Source: Mangrovimonas aestuarii (GTDB lineage: Bacteria > Bacteroidota > Bacteroidia > Flavobacteriales > Flavobacteriaceae). From it: DNA of 64,000 bases. This document shows positions 55,387 to 62,252 of the stretch, one piece after another (the stretch's first letter is position 1; each line of letters opens with the position of its first letter). The notes below the pieces were generated by a model. The model was given only the letters and a program-made list of their open reading frames with translations, was not told the DNA's origin and did no database searches. A program made the translations under genes and the position numbers. Location of the stretch: contig NZ_JARACK010000004.1 in assembly GCF_028767185.1 (NCBI RefSeq), positions 124,001-188,000 of the forward strand, given 5' to 3'.

Positions 55387-55421
55387 GCTTTAGGCTATAA
55401 GCTATAGGCGTTAGGCTTATT
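55387..55421 (+). repeat. heptamer array C, 5 units
   Basis: GCTTTAG, GCTATAA, GCTATAG, GCGTTAG, GCTTATT in register. It lies 45 bases after the cysD stop and 19 bases before the four-helix-bundle gene, in the plus orientation. Confidence 0.88.
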
Positions 55422-55440
55422 TAGGAAATAATTTGATTGG

Positions 55441-55794
55441 ATGAGAAACTTTAGGAAATATGATGTTTGGGAGTTAAGTCATGATTTGGTTCTTGAAGTT
55501 TATAGATTAACCAAAGCATTTCCAGATAGTGAAAAATACCAATTGATTTCGCAAATGCAACGCGCTGCATATTCCATTCCTTCAAATTTTAGTGAGGGGT
55601 GTGGGAGAGCAAGTGATAAAGACTTTAACAGATTTGTTCAAATATGTTTAGGGTCTGCACACGAGTTAGAATACTTCACTATTTTGAGTAAAGATTTGGA
55701 TTATATTACTGAAACTAATTATATAAATCTTAACTCTAAAGTAAACGATATAAAGAAAAAACTATACAGTTTAGGGCTAAAGTTGAAAGACTAG
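55441..55794 (+). CDS. four-helix-bundle protein (23S rRNA intervening-sequence protein family)
   Basis: 117 residues, all helical. Opens MRNFRKYDVWELSHDLVLEVYRLT (in part), then FPDSEKYQLISQMQRAAYSIPSNFSEG (in part) and SAHELEYFTIL, the hallmarks of the TIGR02436/IVP family of pentameric four-helix-bundle proteins. Members occur inside 23S rRNA intervening sequences, scattered singly in Bacteroidota, and as the accessory protein of some retroelements; function is open. It splits the cysD-cysN pair and is bounded by array C (plus orientation) and array D (minus orientation), which looks like a separate inserted unit. Confidence 0.9.
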   Translation: MRNFRKYDVWELSHDLVLEVYRLTKAFPDSEKYQLISQMQRAAYSIPSNFSEGCGRASDKDFNRFVQICLGSAHELEYFTILSKDLDYITETNYINLNSKVNDIKKKLYSLGLKLKD

Positions 55795-55803
55795 TCCGTA
55801 ATA

Positions 55804-55840
55804 GAGCCTATAGCTTACTGCTTAAGGCTTACAGCTTAAA
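55804..55840 (-). repeat. heptamer array D, 5 units, inverted
   Basis: On the minus strand from 55840 downward: GCTGTAA, GCCTTAA, GCAGTAA, GCTATAG, GCTC follow TTTAA, the same GCNNTAR consensus as the other arrays but in the opposite direction. It ends 10 bases before the cysN start. Together with array C it brackets the four-helix-bundle gene. Confidence 0.85.
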
Positions 55841-55850
55841 AGAAAAAAAT

Positions 55851-57104
55851 ATGTTAGAAAATAATCAACTTTTAAGATTCACAACGGCAGGAAGTGTGGA
55901 CGATGGAAAGAGTACGTTGATAGGCCGTTTGTTATACGATTCAAAATCAATTTTTGAAGACCAACTGGAGGCGATTGAAACTACCAGTAAAAAGAAAGGA
56001 CACGAAGGTGTTGACTTAGCACTTTTCACTGATGGATTACGCGATGAACGTGAACAAGGTATTACCATCGATGTTGCTTATCGCTATTTCACTACGCCAA
56101 AACGTAAGTTTATCATTGCGGATACTCCTGGACATATCCAATATACCAGAAACATGGTTACTGGAGCGTCAACGGCAAATGCTGCTATTATATTGGTGGA
56201 TGCACGTCATGGGGTTATAGAGCAAACTCGCCGTCATGCGTTTATCGCATCCTTATTGCAGATTCCGCACATTATTGTATGTGTCAATAAAATGGATTTG
56301 GTAGACTTTTCTGAAGAAGCTTATAACAATGTTATTGAGCAGTTCGAAGAGTTCTCATCAAAGCTATTGGTGAAGGATGTACGCTTTATTCCAATTTCTG
56401 CTTTATTAGGAGACAACGTTGTAAACCGCTCGACCAACATGGATTGGTATCAAGGTGCGCCGTTGTTACATACCTTGGAGACCATGCACATTAGCAGTGA
56501 CATCAATAAAGTAGATGCCCGTTTCCCAGTGCAAACCGTGTTGCGTCCACAAAGCGAGCAACACAGAGACTATCGTGGTTATGCGGGTCGTATTTCTAGT
56601 GGTGTATTCCGTGTAGGAGATGAGGTTACAGTATTACCTTCAGGATTTACGTCAAAAATTAAGTCACTTGATACCTTGAATGAAAGCTTGGAAGAAGCAT
56701 ATGCTACGATGTCAATTTCAATGACTTTGGAAGATGATATTGACATCAGTAGAGGCGATATGATTGTTCGCAGTAATAACCAACCAGAAGCTGTTCAGGA
56801 CTTGGATGTGATGTTGTGTTGGTTGCACAATAATGTGGCTAAGCCAAGAGCTAAATATACCATCCGCCATACATCGAATGAGCAAAAGGCGATGATAAAA
56901 GAAGTAGTTTACAATATCGACATCAACACTTTGGAGCGTAATAGTGAAGACAAGGATTTGAAGATGAATGCTATAGCCAAAGTGAAAATCAGAACCACTA
57001 AACCTCTTATGGTAGATTCATACCGTGAAAACCGCACTACTGGTAGTATCATTTTAGTTGATGACGCGACCAATGAGACGGTTGCTGCGGGGATGATAGT
57101 TTAA
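55851..57104 (+). CDS. cysN: sulfate adenylyltransferase large subunit CysN
   Basis: 417 residues. Translation-factor-type GTPase: G1 GSVDDGKST (about 15-23), DERERGIT-like DEREQGITIDVAY (about 64-76), G3 DTPGHIQYTRNM, G4 NKMDLVDF, then two beta-barrel domains to the end. GTP hydrolysis drives APS formation by CysD. This is the short form without a fused CysC kinase, in line with the separate cysC upstream. Confidence 0.97.
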   Translation: MLENNQLLRFTTAGSVDDGKSTLIGRLLYDSKSIFEDQLEAIETTSKKKGHEGVDLALFTDGLRDEREQGITIDVAYRYFTTPKRKFIIADTPGHIQYTRNMVTGASTANAAIILVDARHGVIEQTRRHAFIASLLQIPHIIVCVNKMDLVDFSEEAYNNVIEQFEEFSSKLLVKDVRFIPISALLGDNVVNRSTNMDWYQGAPLLHTLETMHISSDINKVDARFPVQTVLRPQSEQHRDYRGYAGRISSGVFRVGDEVTVLPSGFTSKIKSLDTLNESLEEAYATMSISMTLEDDIDISRGDMIVRSNNQPEAVQDLDVMLCWLHNNVAKPRAKYTIRHTSNEQKAMIKEVVYNIDINTLERNSEDKDLKMNAIAKVKIRTTKPLMVDSYRENRTTGSIILVDDATNETVAAGMIV

Positions 57105-57125
57105 ATAGTGTGAAGATTTTTTCTG

Positions 57126-57154
57126 TTTTTCCCCGACCCTAAAGGGATCCAAAA
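57126..57154 (+). repeat. CCCTAAAGGG element R1
   Basis: CCCTAAAGGG at 57137-57146 preceded by CCCCGA. Outer arms TTTTT and AAAA pair only weakly. It is 33 bases after the cysN stop. Confidence 0.6.
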
Positions 57155-57182
57155 GCGGTTTAGAAATATATTTGAAAATCAA

Positions 57183-57216
57183 TTTCTTTTCCCCCTGAAA
57201 CCCTAAAGGGGAGAAA
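57183..57216 (+). repeat. CCCTAAAGGG element R2
   Basis: CCCTAAAGGG at 57201-57210 preceded by CCCCCTGAAA. The outer arms ATTTCT and AGAAAT are complementary. Confidence 0.7.
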
Positions 57217-57281
57217 TGGCATTTTGTTTTAATAAGCGGACTTTATTTCACTATTTTTTGTATTGAAGTGAATAGATAATA

Positions 57282-57328
57282 CAAACTGTTTTTTATTTCC
57301 CCTCCCTAAAGGGTGAAAAAACAGTTTG
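57282..57328 (+). repeat. CCCTAAAGGG element R3 with 13-bp arms
   Basis: Outer arms CAAACTGTTTTTT (57282-57294) and AAAAAACAGTTTG (57316-57328) pair perfectly. The core CCCCTCCCTAAAGGGTG (57299-57315) sits in the loop, with CCCT/AGGG able to pair inside. It ends 15 bases before the DUF559 gene. Confidence 0.9.
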
Positions 57329-57343
57329 CTAAAAAATAATTAA

Positions 57344-57742
57344 TTGAAGTCAAGTCAACCATACCATGACGAAAGTATGTTTAAGGGTGCTCCAGCAGAG
57401 AATTTTAGGAAAGCTGAGTTGCTACGACAAAATACGACTGAGTCTGAGAATAAACTTTGGTTGATTCTCAAGGATGGACAGTTTGAAGGATATAAATTCA
57501 GAAGGCAGCATCCGATTCATTTGTTTATAGTTGATTTTTATTGTCATGAGTTACGATTGGTTATTGAGGTTGATGGAGGATACCATAATTCGCAAGAGCA
57601 GCATGAGGCAGATAATAAAAGAGAAGAATTGCTTAAGTTCCAAGATTTGAGAATCCTTAGGTTTAAGAATGAAGATGTTTTAGACAATTTAGATGAAGTT
57701 GTTTTTGAATTGAAGCAAAAAATTGAAGAAATAAAAGCATAA
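57344..57742 (+). CDS. DUF559 protein (Vsr-like endonuclease fold)
   Basis: 132 residues from TTG 57344; ATG 57377 is an in-frame alternative that would drop the first 11, which look family-like (YHDESMFKGA). The domain is DUF559: AELLRQNTTESENKLW, FRRQHPIHLFIVDFYC, LVIEVDGGYH and LRILRFKNEDVLDN. Candidate metal/active residues of the restriction-nuclease fold are D64, E75, D77 and H81. These single-domain proteins are common and scattered in Bacteroidota with no proven function. It interrupts the cysN-cysQ order and lies among five hairpin repeats. Confidence 0.88.
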   Translation: MKSSQPYHDESMFKGAPAENFRKAELLRQNTTESENKLWLILKDGQFEGYKFRRQHPIHLFIVDFYCHELRLVIEVDGGYHNSQEQHEADNKREELLKFQDLRILRFKNEDVLDNLDEVVFELKQKIEEIKA

Positions 57743-57752
57743 GTTGTGAAAC

Positions 57753-57793
57753 TCTTTTTCACTTCTCCCCTCCCTAAAGGGTGGTGAAAAAGA
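57753..57793 (+). repeat. CCCTAAAGGG element R4 with 10-bp arms
   Basis: Outer arms TCTTTTTCAC (57753-57762) and GTGAAAAAGA (57784-57793) pair perfectly. The core CCCCTCCCTAAAGGGTG (57767-57783) is the same as in R3. It starts 10 bases after the DUF559 stop. Confidence 0.9.
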
Positions 57794-57868
57794 ATTTCTG
57801 AGACAGAAGAAAAACAAACTGTTCTATTTAGAGTGTCTAAATGATTATGAAAATTGACTACTATTTGA

Positions 57869-57904
57869 GGATTTTTACCCTTTAGGGTTAGGGCAGGAAA
57901 ATCC
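57869..57904 (-). repeat. CCCTAAAGGG element R5, inverted
   Basis: On the minus strand: arm GGATTTT, core CCTGCCCTAACCCTAAAGGG, arm AAAATCC. The arms (57869-57875 and 57898-57904) pair perfectly. It is oriented opposite to R1-R4. Confidence 0.85.
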
Positions 57905-57968
57905 GAAATATAATGGACACTGTTTTCCTTTTATCATTTGATCTAGGGAAAAAATACTAACCAAGAAA

Positions 57969-58763
57969 ATGAAAAACTTACTAAACATAGCCATCAAGGC
58001 AGCCCTAAGTGCTGGGGAGAAAATCATGCACATATACGAGAACGAGGATTTTGAAGTGGATTTCAAATCTGATGACTCGCCTTTGACAAAAGCTGATTTA
58101 GCGTCCCATAAGATTATCATGGAATATTTGGAAGAAACGGCTATTCCTGTGTTATCGGAAGAAGGGAAACATTTACCTTATGATGAGCGTAAAGTTTGGG
58201 AGCGTTTATGGATTGTTGATCCTATAGATGGCACTAAGGAATTTATCAAGCGTAATGGTGAGTTTACCGTAAACATTGCCTTGGTAGATAATCAAAAGCC
58301 TGTTTTAGGAGTGATTTATGTGCCGGCCAAGAATGAGTTGTATTATTCAACAAAAGAGGAAGGAGCGTTTAAGGTAAATAATGTTTCACAGATTGATGAT
58401 TTAGATGTTTTGCTGTCTAAGGCTCAGATACTACCATTAAATATTGCCAAAAATAGTTTTACGGTAGTAGCTAGTAAATCCCATTTATCTCCGGAAACGG
58501 AAGATTATATCAATACGTTGAAAGAAGAGCATGGTGAGATAGAAACCATGTCTAAGGGAAGCTCTTTAAAATTATGTATGGTAGCCGAAGGCGTAGCAGA
58601 TTGTTATCCGCGATTTGCACCAACCATGGAATGGGACACAGCTGCTGGACAAGCGATTTGTGAACATTCTGGTGCAACTGTAATTGATTGGCAAACTAAG
58701 CAACCAATGTTATATAACAGGGAAGAGCTGTTGAATAATTGGTTTTTGGTTTCGAGGCTGTAA
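57969..58763 (+). CDS. cysQ: 3'(2'),5'-bisphosphate nucleotidase CysQ
   Basis: 264 residues of the inositol-monophosphatase superfamily. Metal-binding motifs: SEEG near 59-62, DPIDGTKEFI (about 83-92) and EWDTAAGQA (about 217-225). It removes the 3' phosphate from PAP, the product left when PAPS donates its sulfate, and so relieves product inhibition. Its presence with cysC, cysD and cysN fits a sulfation locus. A heptamer array covers its last codons and supplies the stop. Confidence 0.96.
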   Translation: MKNLLNIAIKAALSAGEKIMHIYENEDFEVDFKSDDSPLTKADLASHKIIMEYLEETAIPVLSEEGKHLPYDERKVWERLWIVDPIDGTKEFIKRNGEFTVNIALVDNQKPVLGVIYVPAKNELYYSTKEEGAFKVNNVSQIDDLDVLLSKAQILPLNIAKNSFTVVASKSHLSPETEDYINTLKEEHGEIETMSKGSSLKLCMVAEGVADCYPRFAPTMEWDTAAGQAICEHSGATVIDWQTKQPMLYNREELLNNWFLVSRL

Positions 58764-58798
58764 GCTTTAAGCAGTAGGCTATAGGCGCTAAGCTATAA
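58757..58798 (+). repeat. heptamer array E, 6 units, overlapping the cysQ stop
   Basis: GCTGTAA, GCTTTAA, GCAGTAG, GCTATAG, GCGCTAA, GCTATAA in perfect register. The first unit contains the cysQ stop codon (TAA at 58761-58763). Confidence 0.92.
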
Positions 58799-58871
58799 AT
58801 ACCAAGTCTTGTTTAATGATAAATTTTCACCTTTTGTGAGGTAGATAACTATTGAACACTCTCGTTGGCAG

Positions 58872-58917
58872 ATATCTTTTAAAAATCATACTTTTAGAAA
58901 AATATTTAAAAGGATAT
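58872..58917. promoter_or_regulatory. inverted repeat upstream of the cupin gene
   Basis: ATATCTTTTAAA (58872-58883) pairs with TTTAAAAGGATAT (58905-58917) with one bulged G. It lies about 100 bases before the cupin gene. Function unknown; AT-rich, so chance is possible. Confidence 0.35.
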
Positions 58918-59016
58918 TTCAAAGAACACGACATCGTCTTCCATTAATTAATAAATTAAATAGTCCACCAACGCCTTTCCTTTCATTAAAAAGGACTGTC
59001 CAAAAGCAATAGCAAT

Positions 59017-59373
59017 ATGACATATATTGAAAAAGAGGAACGCCCGTGGGGGCGTTATTTTGTACTCCATGATGAACCCAACTATAAATTAAAGCGTATA
59101 GAAGTTGAACCTGGTCAGCGTTTAAGTTATCAGTACCACTATAAACGCTCTGAAGCTTGGACTATAGTGCAAGGTGAAGCGACCATCACTTTGGATGGAG
59201 AAATGGTGAACTATAAACCTGGTGAGACCATTTTAATTCCTGTGGGTACCAAACATCGCATAGAAAACCAAACTGATGAACTAGTGGTTTTTGTTGAAGT
59301 ACAGACCGGAACTTATTTCGGAGAGGATGATATTGTACGTTTGGAAGATGATTATAATCGTGTGCAATTTTAG
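59017..59373 (+). CDS. cupin protein of the mannose-6-phosphate isomerase type II family
   Basis: 118 residues forming a single cupin barrel: PWGRYFVLHD, RLSYQYHYKRSEAWTIVQGEA and PGETILIPVGTKHRIEN, ending with VEVQTGTYFGEDDIVRLEDDY. The metal ligands are within HYKRSE and KHRI. This corresponds to the C-terminal isomerase part of the two-domain ManC/AlgA enzymes without the nucleotidyltransferase part. It probably interconverts fructose- and mannose-6-phosphate for GDP-mannose supply, but stand-alone cupins of this type are not all tested. Confidence 0.85.
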   Translation: MTYIEKEERPWGRYFVLHDEPNYKLKRIEVEPGQRLSYQYHYKRSEAWTIVQGEATITLDGEMVNYKPGETILIPVGTKHRIENQTDELVVFVEVQTGTYFGEDDIVRLEDDYNRVQF

Positions 59374-59556
59374 AATCTACTTAATGTAATTGAATTTAAA
59401 TATACATTCCCAAAGGTTTTTTAAACTAAATATCCATTACTATTTAATATTGGTTTTATGGTTGGGAAATAATCATAGTAATAGGACAAGAAGTATATAA
59501 CTATAGTCTAAACTGTTTTCTAACCTAAATCGTTGAATAAAAAGAAAAATTTAATA

Positions 59557-60939
59557 ATGAGCAAAGTCAAAAATATATGCTGTATCGGAGCAGGCTACGT
59601 AGGAGGTCCTACTATGGCAGTAATAGCCCAAAAAAATCCAGAGGTTAAGGTACATGTGGTAGACTTAAATGCTCAACGTATTACAGATTGGAATGATGCC
59701 GATTTAAGTAAGCTTCCTATTTATGAGCCAGGTTTGGATCAAGTGGTATCTGAAGCCCGTGGTAGAAATTTGTTTTTTTCTACCAACGTGGATGAAGCTA
59801 TTGCAGAAGCCGATATGATCTTTATTTCTGTAAATACACCTACTAAGACCTATGGAACTGGTAAAGGGATGGCTGCTGATTTAAAGTATGTTGAACTTTG
59901 TGCCAGACAGATTGCCAAGGTTGCTACATCAGATAAAATTGTAGTAGAGAAATCTACTTTACCCGTAAAAACAGCTCAGGCCATAAAAAGTATTTTGGAG
60001 AATACAGGGAATGGAGTGAATTTTCAGATTCTTTCCAATCCAGAGTTTTTAGCTGAAGGAACCGCAATAGATGATTTACTGAGTCCTGATCGCGTTTTAA
60101 TTGGAGGAAATAGTAAGACAGCTATTGATGCTTTAGCGGCTATTTATGGTTCATGGGTGCCTAAGGAAAATATTTTAACCACGAACCTTTGGTCTTCTGA
60201 ATTGTCGAAACTTACGGCCAATGCCTTTTTGGCACAACGTGTGTCTTCTATTAATGCAATATCTGAGCTGTGTGAAGCTACGGGAGCCAATGTGGATGAG
60301 GTAGCTAAGGCCATAGGAACAGACAGCAGGATTGGCCCTAAATTTTTAAAGGCCTCAGTTGGTTTTGGAGGTTCTTGTTTTCAAAAGGATATTTTAAATC
60401 TTGTATATATAGCCAGATCCCTTGGCTTGGATGTTGTAGCTCATTATTGGGAGCAAGTGGTTATCATGAACGACCATCAAAAGCGTCGTTTTGCACACAA
60501 AATTGTAAAGACGCTATATAATACTGTATCTGGTAAGAAGATTGCCTTCTTGGGCTGGGCCTTTAAAAAGGACACCAACGATACCAGAGAATCTGCCGCT
60601 ATTTATGTGGCTGACAATTTACTGGAAGAACAAGCCCAAATTGCGGTTTATGACCCTAAAGTTACTAGGCAGCAAATGCTCAATGATTTAAACTATTTGA
60701 ATACCCGTAGTGAGCAAACTAATGCAGAATTACTTACACCGCTAACAGATCCTTATGAGGTCTGTAAAGAAGCTCATGCAATTGCTATACTTACCGAATG
60801 GGATGAATTTAAAACTTACGACTGGCAACGTATTTACAATAGTATGAGTAAACCAGCAGTGGTTTTTGATGGGAGAAACCTCTTGGACAAGAAAACATTG
60901 GAAGCTATAGGCTTTGTGTATTATGGAATAGGGCAGTAG
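59557..60939 (+). CDS. ugd: UDP-glucose 6-dehydrogenase
   Basis: 460 residues from ATG 59557 ([20 protein letters not shown]), preferred over TTG 59533. NAD loop GAGYVG (10-15), [30 protein letters not shown] and the catalytic C274 in [11 protein letters not shown], then [18 protein letters not shown] and DPKV. It oxidises UDP-glucose to UDP-glucuronate. The sequence ([26 protein letters not shown]) looks closer to the form found in animals and some Bacteroidota than to E. coli Ugd. Feeds the epimerase encoded next. Confidence 0.95.
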   Translation: MSKVKNICCIGAGYVGGPTMAVIAQKNPEVKVHVVDLNAQRITDWNDADLSKLPIYEPGLDQVVSEARGRNLFFSTNVDEAIAEADMIFISVNTPTKTYGTGKGMAADLKYVELCARQIAKVATSDKIVVEKSTLPVKTAQAIKSILENTGNGVNFQILSNPEFLAEGTAIDDLLSPDRVLIGGNSKTAIDALAAIYGSWVPKENILTTNLWSSELSKLTANAFLAQRVSSINAISELCEATGANVDEVAKAIGTDSRIGPKFLKASVGFGGSCFQKDILNLVYIARSLGLDVVAHYWEQVVIMNDHQKRRFAHKIVKTLYNTVSGKKIAFLGWAFKKDTNDTRESAAIYVADNLLEEQAQIAVYDPKVTRQQMLNDLNYLNTRSEQTNAELLTPLTDPYEVCKEAHAIAILTEWDEFKTYDWQRIYNSMSKPAVVFDGRNLLDKKTLEAIGFVYYGIGQ

Positions 60940-60953
60940 GCTATAAGCTGTGA
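60933..60953 (+). repeat. heptamer array F, 3 units, overlapping the ugd stop
   Basis: GCAGTAG, GCTATAA, GCTGTGA in register. The first unit carries the last ugd codon and its stop (TAG at 60937-60939). Confidence 0.75.
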
Positions 60954-61148
60954 GTCTGGTTAAATACAATTATATATCCGCTCGCATCTAGCGAACAAAA
61001 AAGAATACGTACAGTCTTACTACGAGCATTAATAAAATGTGTTTTTATTTGAAGATACCTTGTGAAGCAAGTCGAGAATTTTATTGCCTTAGAGCGGCTT
61101 AAACTAAATCCCTGTTAGAGAAAAATATAGAGGGAGACCAAGAGGAAT

Positions 61149-61156
61149 ATATTTGG
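61149..61156 (+). promoter_or_regulatory. candidate promoter -7 element before the epimerase gene
   Basis: TATATTTG fits TAnnTTTG exactly and lies 22 bases before the ATG at 61179. No good -33 TTTG is found at the right distance. Confidence 0.35.
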
Positions 61157-61178
61157 AAATAAAAACAATAAATAATTG

Positions 61179-62252
61179 ATGGATTTTACATCATCTAAAA
61201 ATAAAACAATATTAGTAACTGGAGCAGCGGGTTTCATTGGCTTCCACTTATGTAATAAACTAATTGAGTTGGGGCATAATGTCGTAGGTCTGGATAATAT
61301 AAACGACTATTACGATATTAATTTAAAGTTTGCCAGGCTTAACGAATTGGGAATCAATCGGCATGACGCTGAGATTTTTGATAAACTTTGTAATAGTTCT
61401 CTTTACGGTGATCAATTACAGTTCATAAGAATGAATCTTGAAGACCGTGAGAAGCTGCCTAGACTATTTCAGAATTTTAATTTTGATATGGTTTGCAATT
61501 TAGCTGCTCAAGCAGGGGTTCGTTATTCATTGGAAAATCCAGAGGCTTATGTGGATAGTAATATTGTAGGCTTTTTAAATGTTTTGGAGTGTTGCAGACA
61601 TAATAATGTCAAAAAACTGGTATATGCAAGTAGTTCTAGTGTATATGGTAATAATGAATCAGTTCCGTTTAAGGAAAGTGAGCATGTAGATTATCCAATA
61701 AGCTTGTATGCAGCTAGTAAAAAGTCCAATGAGTTAATGGCTCATACCTACAGCCATCTTTATAATATTGAAACTATAGGGCTTCGATTCTTTACTGTTT
61801 ATGGACCTTGGGGGAGACCCGATATGGCTATGTTTTTGTTCACAGATGCAATACTTAATAATAGGCCTATTAAAGTATTTAATGAAGGGAATTTATCTCG
61901 TGATTTTACTTATATAGATGATATTATTGAAGGAGTAGTTGCTACTTTATTAGGGCCATCAAATAACGCCAATACATATAAACTTTATAATATAGGCAAT
62001 AATCAACCTGTCAAGTTGTTGGATTTTATTGAAGCTATTGAAAAAGAAACGGGTATTGCAGCTGAAAAACTAATGATGCCTATGCAACCTGGTGATGTTG
62101 AAAAGACTTGGGCTGATGGAACAGCATTAACTGTCGATTTCAACTATACTCCAAAAGTACCACTTATAGTTGGAGTTTATAAATTTATATCATGGTATAG
62201 GACTTATTTTAAAATAGCTCTTGAATTACAAAACAGTGAAAACACAAAATAA
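61179..62252 (+). CDS. NAD-dependent epimerase, UDP-glucuronate 4-epimerase type
   Basis: 357 residues from ATG 61179. A short-chain dehydrogenase of the extended type: VTGAAGFIGFHL near 11-22, GLDNINDYYD, NLAAQAGVRYSLENP, YASSSSVYG, and the catalytic pair Y177/K181 in YAASK, then GLRFFTVYGPWGRPDMA and FTYIDDI. The INDYYD and GVRYS text is that of enzymes turning UDP-glucuronate into UDP-galacturonate. Downstream of ugd, this completes a uronic-acid route. Its end overlaps the flippase frame. Confidence 0.9.
   Translation: MDFTSSKNKTILVTGAAGFIGFHLCNKLIELGHNVVGLDNINDYYDINLKFARLNELGINRHDAEIFDKLCNSSLYGDQLQFIRMNLEDREKLPRLFQNFNFDMVCNLAAQAGVRYSLENPEAYVDSNIVGFLNVLECCRHNNVKKLVYASSSSVYGNNESVPFKESEHVDYPISLYAASKKSNELMAHTYSHLYNIETIGLRFFTVYGPWGRPDMAMFLFTDAILNNRPIKVFNEGNLSRDFTYIDDIIEGVVATLLGPSNNANTYKLYNIGNNQPVKLLDFIEAIEKETGIAAEKLMMPMQPGDVEKTWADGTALTVDFNYTPKVPLIVGVYKFISWYRTYFKIALELQNSENTK

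Noticed and set aside
60903-60917. GCTATAGGCTTTGTG inside ugd as a further heptamer unit
   Set aside because: It encodes the conserved EAIGFV segment near the end of the enzyme, so the match is explained by the protein.
52247-60953. CRISPR array
   Set aside because: The repeats are contiguous 7-bp units without spacers, and no cas gene is present.
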